64,000 nt of DNA, taken from positions 32,036 through 96,035 of the forward strand of contig CAZJUJ010000002.1 in the NCBI GenBank assembly GCA_964549135.1, read 5' to 3'. Source of the DNA: RUG563 sp964549135. GTDB lineage: Bacteria; Bacillota; Clostridia; Christensenellales; Aristaeellaceae. This document shows positions 35,921 through 44,044 of the stretch, one piece after another; position 1 is the stretch's first letter, and every line of letters begins with the position of its first letter. The position numbers and the translations under genes are program-made. The notes beneath the pieces are model-generated. The model did not search any database. It saw only the letters and a list, made by a program, of their open reading frames with translations, and was not told the DNA's origin.

Positions 35921-36779
35921 GCTCGGGCTCCTTCGGCTGCTCTTTTCTGGGGGCCTCCAGGGTGATCCGGCCCAGCTTTCCGCCCCGGAATTCATCCAGG
36001 ATAACCTTGCATGCCCTTTCCGTATCAAAAATGCCGCCCTTCATCAGGAAGCCGCGCCCCTGGCAGACCGCATCCAGTAGCTGGGGGCCGCGCAGGGAAA
36101 GATCCTTGATCTTGAAGCGCTCCTCCACCGCCCGGGGGGCCATTTCGATCAGATCGGTCAATAGCTGAATGGAAAGCGCCGCCGTATCCACCACCTCATC
36201 GCGGATGGCGGCGATATAGGCCAGGCGCCTTGCGGCCAGGGGATCATCCAGCCGGGGCCAGAGTAGGCCGGGGGTATCCATCAGCTCCAGATAGGGGGAT
36301 ACCTTGACCCATTGATTGGCGCGGGTCACCCCGGGCATATCGCCTACCTTGGCAATGGCCCCGCCGTGGAGGCGATTGATGAGGGTGGATTTGCCTACGT
36401 TCGGCACGCCCACGATCATGGCGCGCACCGTTTTCTTAATGCCCCGCTGGGCAGCCCGCTCTACCGTTTCCCTGGCGGCCCGGTCAATCATCCCCAGGGC
36501 ATTTTTGGCCTGCCGGTTCATATCCAGCGCCTGGCAGGCAATGCCCTGGCTGCGGAAAATATTCAGCCATTGCTCGGTCAGTTTGGGATCGGCCAGATCG
36601 CTTTTTCCCAGAATCAGCACCCGCTGCTTCTTGGCAATCAGCCGCATCAGATCGGGATTGCGGCTGGAATAGGGAAGCCGGGCATCGCATAATTCGATCA
36701 CCACGTCCACCCGGGATAATTGCTCGCTCAAAAGCCGTTTCGCCCGGGCCATATGCCCAGGGTACCAGTTGATTTCCAT
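35904..36779 (-). CDS. rbgA: ribosome biogenesis GTPase RbgA (YlqF)
   Basis: RbgA helps late assembly of the 50S subunit. The 291 residues show the circular permutation of this family: G4 (GKSDLAD) comes before G1 (GVPNVGKSTL) and G3 (DTPGLLWP). The N-terminus INWYPGHMARAKR is diagnostic. The ribosome site AAAGGG lies about 8 bp upstream. It begins the minus-strand run down to plsC. Confidence 0.96.
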   Translation of the reverse strand: MEINWYPGHMARAKRLLSEQLSRVDVVIELCDARLPYSSRNPDLMRLIAKKQRVLILGKSDLADPKLTEQWLNIFRSQGIACQALDMNRQAKNALGMIDRAARETVERAAQRGIKKTVRAMIVGVPNVGKSTLINRLHGGAIAKVGDMPGVTRANQWVKVSPYLELMDTPGLLWPRLDDPLAARRLAYIAAIRDEVVDTAALSIQLLTDLIEMAPRAVEERFKIKDLSLRGPQLLDAVCQGRGFLMKGGIFDTERACKVILDEFRGGKLGRITLEAPRKEQPKEPEHEQEA

Positions 36780-36879
36780 AAAATAAACCCTTTCCAGAAA
36801 ATGGTATATAAAGGAGGGAATGCGTTCTCTTTAAGTAATATCACTTTTTCCGCAAAAAGGCAAGCAGAATTTTTGCTGT

Positions 36880-36908
36880 TTGCGGGCTTGTTACAATCTT
36901 GTTATAAA
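36880..36908 (+). promoter_or_regulatory. promoter for the nucleotidyltransferase/PMM-like gene
   Basis: TTGCGG (36880-36885), 17 bp spacer, TATAAA (36903-36908). Confidence 0.45.
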
Positions 36909-36973
36909 ATCCGGCGGCATATCTTCCCTTCGGCGCGCACATAATAGAGATACGGAAAATCGGCAAAGGAGCG

Positions 36974-39253
36974 ATGGAATTGGCAATTCAGGCGATTATT
37001 ATGGCGGGCGGGGAGGGCGCGCGGCTTCGGCCCATGACCCTCAATACCCCAAAGCCTTTGGTGCCCCTGCTGGGGGAGCCGGTGATGGGATACACACTGA
37101 AGCTGCTGAAAATGCATCAGATGACCGAGGTGGCGGCCACGCTTTGCTATCAGCCGAAAAAAATCCGCTCTGCCTTTGGCAAGGGCGAAAAATACGGGGT
37201 GAAACTGCGCTATTATGAGGAAATCAGCCCCCGGGGCACGGCCGGCAGCATCCGCCTTGCCCGGGCGCAGATCCGGGATACCTTTCTGGTGCTTTCGGGG
37301 GACGGGCTTACGGATTGCGATCTGACGCGCGCCCTGGCCTTTCATAAGGGAAAAAAGGCGCTGGCCACGCTCGTTCTGCGCCGGGTGAGCATTCCGCTGC
37401 CCTATGGCGTGGTGCTGACGGACGGGGAGAGCAGAATCACCCGTTTCATTGAAAAGCCCACCTGGAGCCGGGTTTTCAGCGATCTGGTGAATACCGGGAT
37501 TTACATCCTGGAGCCGGAAATCTTTGATTACATTCCGGAGAGCGGCGCGCCGGATTTTGGAAAGGATATTTTCCCGCTGCTGCTGGCGGGGGGTCTGCCG
37601 GTCTATGGCTTTGAAACCACGGGCTATTGGTGCGATGTGGGCAATCAGCAGGCCTATCTTGCCGCCCAGCAGGCGCTGCTGAGGGGCGAAACGGGGCTTC
37701 CGCATCCCGAGGGCGCGGATGCAGAAGCGAGCATTGATCCCCTGGCGGTGATCGAGGGCAAATGCCGCATTGGCCGGGGCACGGTCATTGGGGCCGGGGC
37801 GCATATCCGGGATGCGGTCATTGGCGAGCAATGCGTCATCGGCCCGGGAGCCATGGTGGAAAATGCCTGCCTGTGGGATCGGGTTGCCGTGCAGGAAAAG
37901 GCGCGGCTTACGGGCTGCGTTCTATGCAGCGGGGCGGTGGCCCGGCGGGGCGCGGAAATCATGGATGGCTGCGCCCTGGGCGAGGGTGCGATTGCCGGGG
38001 CCCACGCGCAACTGCGTCCCGGGGTCAGGGTATGGCCCCATCTCAAGGTATCCCCCGGGGCGGTGGCCTATCAGGCGGTGACGGCCGCCGATCTTGCCGC
38101 GCCCCAATGGACGGCCCGGGGGGCGGATTGCGATACCCCGGAGGATGCCTGCGCCCTTTGCGCCGCCTATGTGCGAATCCTGGGGGCAAGAGAGGTGCTG
38201 GCGGGCTTTGAGGGGGATCAGGCCCTGCATCTGATTGCCTCGGGCGCGCTGGCAGCGGCGGGCGCACGGGTGATGGATGCGGGGGAAATGACGGAAAATA
38301 TGCTGCGGGCCATGATTCCTGCCCTCCGGGCGGATGGCGGGGTATTTGTTTCCGGGCAGGTGATGCGCTTTTTTGATGCCCAGGGCGATCCCCTTTCCGC
38401 CGGGCAGACCGCCAATATGGATGCCTGCGTGCTGCGAAGGGATGCGCCGCCCGCCTTTGCCCGGCCCGGCAGGATCATCCGCTTTTCCGGGGCGGAGGAA
38501 TTGTATCTGGCCCGGCTTTTGCCGGAGGGAAGCGGGCGGCCGCTCTGGTCGCCGGTGGCTGTTTTCTGCGATTCCGGGCGCATCCGCCGTCTGGCGCTGG
38601 AGGGGCTTATGCGCTTGGGGGCACGGGATGCCCGCTGCGCAGGGATGGCGGAAATGACGCTCCGGGATCAGGAAACGGGCTTTTTCCTCTCCGAAAGCGG
38701 CGAGGATATCCGCTTTTTTACGGCGGATTGCACGCCCTCCCGGGAGCAGCGGCTCTTGCTTCTGCTTTCCCTGTGTCTGAAAAAGCAGGGCGCGCTCTAT
38801 GATCTGCCGGGGGTGCCCCGGGCGGCGGGAAAAATCGCTCCGCTGCGGCGGGCGGATGCATCCCCTGCCTGCCGCTGGCAGAAAAAAATTCTGGAGGATG
38901 GCCTGGCGGCGCTCTTTCTTCTGGCTGAGGCGTTAAAGGAGGGGCCGCTGCCCGCCCTGCTTTCCGGCTTGCCCGAAACCCATATCCTGATGCAGGATGT
39001 GGTCTGCAAGGCCCGGGATAAGGGCCGCATTCTGCATACGCTCTGCGATCATATCGCCCTGCCCCATACCCTGGAAGAGGGGGTGCGGATCGATCATGAG
39101 CGCGGCTGCGCTACCATCGTGCCCGATGCGCATCTGGGCCTGGTCAGGATTACCAGCGAATCGGCAGACGGCGAATTCGCTAAGGAATTGTGCGATTTCT
39201 ACCTGGATCGGATTCGGGGAATTACCGGGGAGAAAAAATCCTTTCAGCAATGA
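36974..39253 (+). CDS. sugar-1-phosphate nucleotidyltransferase fused to a degenerate phosphomannomutase-like domain
   Basis: The 759 residues begin with a nucleotidyltransferase domain (1-235): IIMAGGEGARLRPMT, the TPKPLVP contact and VLSGDGLTD. Hexapeptide left-handed beta-helix repeats follow (about 250-365, IGRGTVIGAGAHIRDAVIG). The last 380 residues align with phosphoglucomutase/phosphomannomutase but lack the phosphoserine loop: where TASHNP is expected the sequence runs VFVSGQVMRFFDAQG. The DGDGD metal loop reads SESGED. The mutase half therefore looks inactive, perhaps sensing a sugar phosphate. The nucleotidyltransferase half probably makes GDP-mannose or a related sugar. The start may be TTG 36980 (8 bp after AAAGGAG) rather than ATG 36974 (2 bp). 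Confidence 0.88.
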   Translation: MELAIQAIIMAGGEGARLRPMTLNTPKPLVPLLGEPVMGYTLKLLKMHQMTEVAATLCYQPKKIRSAFGKGEKYGVKLRYYEEISPRGTAGSIRLARAQIRDTFLVLSGDGLTDCDLTRALAFHKGKKALATLVLRRVSIPLPYGVVLTDGESRITRFIEKPTWSRVFSDLVNTGIYILEPEIFDYIPESGAPDFGKDIFPLLLAGGLPVYGFETTGYWCDVGNQQAYLAAQQALLRGETGLPHPEGADAEASIDPLAVIEGKCRIGRGTVIGAGAHIRDAVIGEQCVIGPGAMVENACLWDRVAVQEKARLTGCVLCSGAVARRGAEIMDGCALGEGAIAGAHAQLRPGVRVWPHLKVSPGAVAYQAVTAADLAAPQWTARGADCDTPEDACALCAAYVRILGAREVLAGFEGDQALHLIASGALAAAGARVMDAGEMTENMLRAMIPALRADGGVFVSGQVMRFFDAQGDPLSAGQTANMDACVLRRDAPPAFARPGRIIRFSGAEELYLARLLPEGSGRPLWSPVAVFCDSGRIRRLALEGLMRLGARDARCAGMAEMTLRDQETGFFLSESGEDIRFFTADCTPSREQRLLLLLSLCLKKQGALYDLPGVPRAAGKIAPLRRADASPACRWQKKILEDGLAALFLLAEALKEGPLPALLSGLPETHILMQDVVCKARDKGRILHTLCDHIALPHTLEEGVRIDHERGCATIVPDAHLGLVRITSESADGEFAKELCDFYLDRIRGITGEKKSFQQ

Positions 39254-39254
39254 C

Positions 39255-39283
39255 TTGACAAGAAATGCCGCGGCGCATATAAT
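39255..39283 (+). promoter_or_regulatory. perfect consensus sigma-A promoter for the 6S RNA-like gene
   Basis: TTGACA (39255-39260), 17 bp spacer, TATAAT (39278-39283): both hexamers match exactly. No coding frame follows, indicating a noncoding transcript that starts near 39290. Confidence 0.85.
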
Positions 39284-39289
39284 GATTAT

Positions 39290-39455
39290 TGTTAAGAATG
39301 CTCCTGGGGTGTTCGCCAGCTTCCTGTTTTTACCCACATTTCATTAAACGGAGCCCGCGTCGGGTGCCGGATGTCATGCCCCCGTCCTTGGACGCCAGGG
39401 GACGGCAGAAAGCCTCCGCAGGGTACCGGCCTGCTTAACATAGCGGGTGAAAAAA
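39290..39455 (+). ncRNA. ssrS: probable 6S RNA
   Basis: A roughly 165 nt transcript predicted from the perfect promoter. GTTAAG at its 5' end can pair with CTTAAC at 39434-39439, closing a long irregular hairpin. Inside are sequences I associate with 6S RNA: CTGGGGTGTTCGCCAG near the 5' side, ACGGAGCCCGCG in the middle, a small CCGTCC...GGACGG hairpin, then GCAGAAAGCCTCCGCAGGG on the 3' side. 6S RNA mimics an open promoter and holds sigma-A RNA polymerase in stationary phase. The 3' end is a guess because no clear terminator follows. The identity rests on remembered consensus and should be tested with the covariance model. Confidence 0.68.
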
Positions 39456-39521
39456 TAGGGGGTAGCGGCACTTTGGGGCATTTTTTGCGCTGCACGGGAT
39501 GAAACGGGAAGAAACGGGATT

Positions 39522-39595
39522 ATTGCGGGAGGATGCTTTTGTGTCAAAAGCACCCTCCCGCACCCTCCCGAAAACCGGCTCTGGATGAAACATGG
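39522..39595 (+). repeat. left terminal inverted repeat of the element
   Basis: It contains a hairpin, GCGGGAGGATGCTTTTG (39525-39541) against 39545-39561 with one mismatch, then CACCCTCCCGAAAACC and a GGATGAAACATGG end. Confidence 0.75.
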
Positions 39596-39606
39596 GTGAA
39601 ATCTGC

Positions 39607-39836
39607 CAAATTGAATGCCAGATCAGCAAAAAAGAATAACGATTAGAAAAACAATAGCAATGCTTTCACGTTTGGTGAGAGCATTGCTGTTTTGTCCGTT
39701 ATGGATTGTTTTCTTTTGCTGCATTGGCATTCAGCCTGGTTTGAATAACCAGCACCGTTTTCACGTTTGTCAAGAGCATTGCTGCTTTATTTCTTACCAT
39801 TTGTTCCCTGTTGCTTCACTGGCATTCAATCTGGTT
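39607..39836. repeat. three ~80 bp internal modules (one inverted, two direct)
   Basis: Copies begin with the shared string TTTCACGTTTG at 39664 and 39759 (period 95) and end with TGGCATTCA...CTGG. The segment 39607-39668 is the inverted form. Inverted and first direct copies meet at 39656-39688 in a 14 bp stem (AGCAATGCT with AGCATTGCT, TCAC with GTGA, loop GTTTG). Confidence 0.65.
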
Positions 39837-39844
39837 TTATTCCT

Positions 39845-39918
39845 CCATGAAACATCCAGAGGTGGTTTTCGGGAGGGTGCGGGAGGGGACTTTTGACTCA
39901 AAAGTCTCCTCCCGCAAT
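39845..39918 (-). repeat. right terminal inverted repeat of the element
   Basis: It contains a hairpin, 39879-39895 against 39899-39915 with one G-T pair. It lies 22 bp beyond the stop of the permease gene to its right and may also act in transcript ends there. Confidence 0.75.
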
Positions 39919-39940
39919 ATTTTTCCCCGTCTCCGTTTCG

Positions 39941-40888
39941 TTATCCCTTGAGGGAGCCGACCATGATACCCTTTACGAAATACTTTTGCAGGAAGGGGTA
40001 GACGCAGAGGATCGGCACAACGGTAACGACCATGGTAGCCATTTGCAGCGTCAGGGAGGAGACAGGCCCCCGAGCCATCATCAGTTCCTCCGGGCTCATC
40101 AGGTTTGGATCGGCGGCTACCACATCCAGATACTGCTGGGTCAGGAGCATTTTGGCGAATTTATAGCTCAGCACTACCAGATTATCGCTCTTGGTATAGA
40201 TCATGCAGTCGAAATAGGCGTTCCAATGGGATACTGCGTCAAAGAGCAGCACGCAGGCGAAAACCGGCATTGCCACGGGGATCATGATACGGAAGAACAT
40301 AATCAGCTCGTTGGCCCCATCGATCACCGCGCTTTCCTCCAGATCCCGGGGGATGCCGCGGAAATAGCTGAGGAAAACCATGCAGTTGAACATATTGAAG
40401 CTCATGGGGATGATGTATGCCCAGAAGGTATCATAGAGCCCCAGATCGCGGATCTGCAGGAAGGTGGGGATCATGCCGCCGGAAAAATACATGCAGACCA
40501 GGCCCATGAAGGTAAATACCCTTCGGAATTTCAGCTCATTATGGGAAAGGGCGAAGGCAAAGCCGCTGGTAACCAGGGAGGATACCGCCGCGCCCAGCAC
40601 CGTGCGCAGGATTGAATTGCGGGCGGCCAGGAAAAATTCGCTGTCGTCAAATACCTTTTTGAAGCTGTCCAGAGAAAAGACCCGGGGCCAGAAGAAGGAA
40701 ATGCCATTCCAGGTCAGATCCGAGCCATCGGAAAAGGCCAGCACGATGCAATGATAGAAGGGCACCAGCATGAGAATGGAAAAGAGAATCAGCAGAATAT
40801 GATTGATATGATCAAAGAGCGTGTTTCTTTCCAGGAAGCTTTTCTTTTTTTTGCCCCGGGCGGACGGATGCTTTGCGATGGCGCTCAT
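39941..40888 (-). CDS. sugar ABC transporter permease (LplC/YtcP type)
   Basis: The 315-residue inner-membrane protein has about six helices and the EAA-type coupling motif EESAVIDGANELIMFFRIMIPV, which docks to the ATPase. It resembles the MalG-like permeases of CUT1 importers for oligosaccharides (LplC). Its start overlaps the stop of the other permease by one base (TGATG). GGAGGG lies 9 bp upstream. No ATPase gene is next to it. Confidence 0.93.
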   Translation of the reverse strand: MSAIAKHPSARGKKKKSFLERNTLFDHINHILLILFSILMLVPFYHCIVLAFSDGSDLTWNGISFFWPRVFSLDSFKKVFDDSEFFLAARNSILRTVLGAAVSSLVTSGFAFALSHNELKFRRVFTFMGLVCMYFSGGMIPTFLQIRDLGLYDTFWAYIIPMSFNMFNCMVFLSYFRGIPRDLEESAVIDGANELIMFFRIMIPVAMPVFACVLLFDAVSHWNAYFDCMIYTKSDNLVVLSYKFAKMLLTQQYLDVVAADPNLMSPEELMMARGPVSSLTLQMATMVVTVVPILCVYPFLQKYFVKGIMVGSLKG

Positions 40889-41850
40889 CAGAATAATCCC
40901 TCCCCGGAAATTTTATTGACGATGCCGTTGGCCGTCACCACCAGCAGCAGCATCGTAACCGATTCGATCAGGCCCAGCGCGGTGGCATAGGAAAAGCGGC
41001 CCTGGGAAATGCCGGTCTTGAGAATATAGGTAGAAAGAATATCCGACCGGGCGGCGTTTAAGGTATTGCCCAGCAGATATGAAAGATCGAAGCTTGCGCC
41101 GTTGACCAGGCTGCCGATTTTCATGATAAAGAGCATGATGATGGTGGGCTTGAGCCCCGGCAGCGTGATATAGAGCATCTTCTGGAAGCGGCCCGCCCCA
41201 TCGATGGTAGCGGCCTCGTATTGCTCCAGAGGAATGGCGGTGAGGGCGGAAAAATAGATGATGGAATTCCAGCCGGTGGTCTTCCATACATCGGTGAAAA
41301 CGGCGATCCACCAGAACGCGCCCTTTTCACCCAGGAAGATGTAGGGCTCCTGCATCAGGCCCAATTGAATCAGCAGCGAATTGACAAGCCCATTGCGGGA
41401 AAGAATATTGGAAAGAATCAGCGCCACCACGGAATAGGCGACGAAATGCGGGAAATAGCTGATGGTCTGCACCACGCGCTTGAATTTCGTGCTGCGCACC
41501 TCGTTAAGCAGAATGGCAAATACGATGGGCAGCGGGAAGCAGATGATGATTTTCAGCGCGCTGATGCCGATGGTATTGATGATGGCGGGAATCAGCGTGG
41601 TATCCCGGGCCAGCATCTGGAACCATTTATACCAGGGATCGGCCCAGGGGCTATCCCAGATGCCCTTCTTGAAGCGATATTCCTTAAAGGCGATCTGCAG
41701 CCCCGCGATGGGCACAAATTTGATCAGGATCATATACAGCAGCGCCGGAATTACAAACAGCATCAGATACCGCTGCTTCCATAACTGGCGGCAGAAAATC
41801 TTCCAGCGCTGGCCCCTGGGACGATTCACGACTTTTGCCGGGGTGATCAT
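40888..41850 (-). CDS. sugar ABC transporter permease (LplB/YteP type)
   Basis: The 320-residue protein has six helices and an EAA motif, EQYEAATIDGAGRFQKMLYI. The N-terminal RYLMLFVIPALLYMILIKFVPIAG is typical of LplB. ATG 41850 follows AAGGA with an 11 bp spacer; the frame extends to 42003 but without a ribosome site and into the binding-protein tail. It pairs with the permease downstream to form the membrane channel. Confidence 0.93.
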   Translation of the reverse strand: MITPAKVVNRPRGQRWKIFCRQLWKQRYLMLFVIPALLYMILIKFVPIAGLQIAFKEYRFKKGIWDSPWADPWYKWFQMLARDTTLIPAIINTIGISALKIIICFPLPIVFAILLNEVRSTKFKRVVQTISYFPHFVAYSVVALILSNILSRNGLVNSLLIQLGLMQEPYIFLGEKGAFWWIAVFTDVWKTTGWNSIIYFSALTAIPLEQYEAATIDGAGRFQKMLYITLPGLKPTIIMLFIMKIGSLVNGASFDLSYLLGNTLNAARSDILSTYILKTGISQGRFSYATALGLIESVTMLLLVVTANGIVNKISGEGLF

Positions 41851-41971
41851 GGCGGTTTCTTCCTTTCGTTTGGGGATCAGAAAGCGGGGGGCGCATGCAT
41901 CGCCCCAAAAGGAGAGGGCCGCGCAGCCCCGTTTGCACGCTAAGATGCGCGGCCCCCAGCAGTTTACCGGA

Positions 41972-43654
41972 TTATTTTCCCATGTTGGCGCGGGCAATTT
42001 CATCCCACTTGGCGTTCATTTCTTCCTTGAGCTGATCGGCATAGCTCCAGTAGCGCTCGGTCATGATCTTTTCCATGTCCGCAACGCCGGCCTTTTCCAT
42101 CTGGGAGATCAGCTTGGCATAGGCGGCCTCAAAGGCTTCATCGCTGTCGGCCAGCACGATATCGGGCAGATTCTTGGCCCATTCCTGGCGCAGGGTGTTA
42201 AGCAGGGCCAGATCATCGGTATTGGTGATGTTCAGGGTCAGATTGCCGGTCTTGAAGGCGGTGGCATATTCGGCACCCAGGTTGCAGTCATAGTCGCCGA
42301 TGCATTTTTCGTTGCCGTTTTCATCGGTGATGACCATGGAGGGACGATCCCAGGCTACCTGGCCGAAGCGGCCGCGGTAATCGGAAATGCAATTGTTGAA
42401 ATAGCCGTATTTCTTCTGGAAATCGGTGGCGGTCATGTTCGCCTGATCATTCAGCATTTCGGCGCTCTTGACCATTTCGCCCACTTCGGGATAATTGTCA
42501 TAGGAAATGGTGTAATGCAGCCCTTCGATGCCGTAGAGGCACATGATCTGCACTTCGGGCTTGAAATAGGTGGTGATCCATTTTAGGGCGGCCAGCTTGT
42601 TCTGGGAGGCCTCGGTGATCCACAGAGAGGCGGAGCCGATATTGCTGCCGTTCCAGCACATGGCGCGGATATCCTCTTCAGCCACGCCCTCGCCCGTGGG
42701 GATCAGCTTCCAGCGGCGGAAATAGGAATAATCGGCGGCGTGCTGCTCCAGCGTCCAGGAATGGCCGATGATGAAGCCCGCATTATCAGACATGGTGATG
42801 GCCTTGACGGTTTCATCGTTGATGCTGGCGGTCAGGGTGAAGTTATCGGCCTTGACCAGGCCCAGACGATAGCATTCGTTCAGCCATTTGAGGCCGGCCT
42901 TGTATTCCTCAGCCTTGTAGTTGAAGACCACGGTGCCGTCCGCCTGGGGATAAACGAAGCCGGGGCCGCCCATGCTGGTGTTCAGGGCCTGAGACCAGGA
43001 GAGGCCATGATCGGGCTGGGTGATGCCGGTCAGGGAGAGGAAGAGGGGATATTCAATGCCCGCTTCCTTGCATTTGAGGGCGGCCTGCTTAACATCCTCC
43101 AGGGTCTTGAGGGAGCCTTCCTCGATGCCAACCTTGCCAACCACGCTGTTGTAATTGACGGTGAAATTGGCGGGGGCCTTGAGACCGGCGGGCACGCTGG
43201 TCAGCAGCTCGGCATCCGCATAGTGGGCGGGATGATAATAGAGCTTGCCGTTAATGCCGTGGGCTTCAATCACACCCTTGGGCAGATAGGTGTAGAAATC
43301 CTCATAGCCGTATTCATCCGCCACATCATTGAGGGCAACCACATATTCCTCTTCGATGAGCTGGGGAATGAAGGCGGCATTGATGATATCGTAATCCTCA
43401 ATTTCGCCGCTGGCCAGCATGGTGTAAAGCTCCTGATTATCGCTGGTGGTGGCGTAAGTGTACTGGATGTCGACGCCCGCCATTTCCTCGATCATGGCGG
43501 AAACGGGGTCATCGCCGTATTCCCAGCCGGGATAAATCTCGGGGGAGGAGCGGTATACCTTGAGAACGACCTTTTCGGCGCTGCCTTCCGCCAGGGCGGG
43601 CATCAGGCACAGCACCATGCAGAGGGCCAGAGAGAGACAGAGAACCTTTTTCAT
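41972..43654 (-). CDS. extracellular sugar-binding protein (LplA type)
   Basis: The 560-residue protein starts with the signal peptide MKKVLCLSLALCMVL ending MPALA-EG; no lipobox cysteine follows. Its length and aromatic-rich body (YPGWEYGDDPVS at the front, repeated YGYEDFYTYLP) fit the large LplA/YtcQ binding proteins for plant or host oligosaccharides. It is the receptor for the two permeases that follow 121 bp downstream. AGGAGG lies 6 bp before the start, behind a TTGACA promoter. Confidence 0.92.
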   Translation of the reverse strand: MKKVLCLSLALCMVLCLMPALAEGSAEKVVLKVYRSSPEIYPGWEYGDDPVSAMIEEMAGVDIQYTYATTSDNQELYTMLASGEIEDYDIINAAFIPQLIEEEYVVALNDVADEYGYEDFYTYLPKGVIEAHGINGKLYYHPAHYADAELLTSVPAGLKAPANFTVNYNSVVGKVGIEEGSLKTLEDVKQAALKCKEAGIEYPLFLSLTGITQPDHGLSWSQALNTSMGGPGFVYPQADGTVVFNYKAEEYKAGLKWLNECYRLGLVKADNFTLTASINDETVKAITMSDNAGFIIGHSWTLEQHAADYSYFRRWKLIPTGEGVAEEDIRAMCWNGSNIGSASLWITEASQNKLAALKWITTYFKPEVQIMCLYGIEGLHYTISYDNYPEVGEMVKSAEMLNDQANMTATDFQKKYGYFNNCISDYRGRFGQVAWDRPSMVITDENGNEKCIGDYDCNLGAEYATAFKTGNLTLNITNTDDLALLNTLRQEWAKNLPDIVLADSDEAFEAAYAKLISQMEKAGVADMEKIMTERYWSYADQLKEEMNAKWDEIARANMGK

Positions 43655-43688
43655 GGGGAGAACCTCCTTTACGATTTTGGCTGATATA

Positions 43689-43718
43689 AATATAATGCAA
43701 ATTATTTCGGCTTGTCAA
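43689..43718 (-). promoter_or_regulatory. promoter for the sugar ABC importer operon
   Basis: Perfect TTGACA (43718-43713), 18 bp spacer, TATATT (43694-43689); TTATAT at 17 bp also fits. An AraC-type regulator gene lies immediately upstream. Confidence 0.7.
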
Positions 43719-43970
43719 TAGCTATATTTATATAATTCGTCCCCAAAATGCCTAAAAAATAGGCATCATGCGTGCATATACATATAATTTTTCCCAATTC
43801 ATTTTAATAGAAAGAACTCTGTCTCATCAAATTCTAAAATATACGCATGTTGCTTTTTGAAAAAGCAAAAACCATTTCGGAAATTAAATATTAAATATTT
43901 ATGAACACATCCTTCCGCCTGAAAAACATATCCCCGGGAACAGGGGACGGAGGACGGAGAGACGGGGGAG

Positions 43971-44017
43971 ATATTGCGGGAGGATGCTTTTGACGCAAAA
44001 GCATCCTCCCGCAATAT
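43971..44017. repeat. solo perfect palindrome related to the MITE-like arms
   Basis: A 22 bp arm (43971-43992) ATATTGCGGGAGGATGCTTT... pairs without mismatch with 43996-44017, with a 3 nt loop. It matches the hairpins of the element at 39.5-39.9 kb and shares purine-rich ACGGGG flanks. No T-run follows, so it is not a standard terminator. Confidence 0.8.
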
Positions 44018-44044
44018 TTTCCCCGTTCCCCGCGTTCCCCCGCC

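Larger units (their letters stand above)
39522..39918. mobile_element. MITE-like element with 74 bp terminal inverted repeats
   Basis: The left end (39522-39595) and the reverse complement of the right end (39845-39918) agree at about 64 of 74 positions. Each arm starts ATTGCGGGAGG and folds into its own hairpin. The ~250 bp interior is AT-richer than the chromosome and holds an ~80 bp module three times, the first inverted. No coding frame is present. A partner hairpin occurs at 43971. I could not identify target-site duplications. It could be a non-autonomous transposable element or a structured-RNA locus. Confidence 0.65.
43655..44044. other. AT-rich intergenic region upstream of the sugar-binding protein gene
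   Basis: It contains the lplA-type promoter, an AT-rich stretch with many TATATA strings that could bind regulators, and the palindrome at 43971. No gene is evident. Confidence 0.6.

Noticed and set aside
39522..39918. CRISPR array or retron in the repeat-rich region
   Set aside because: The repeats are too few, too long and partly inverted for CRISPR; no cas genes or reverse transcriptase are near.
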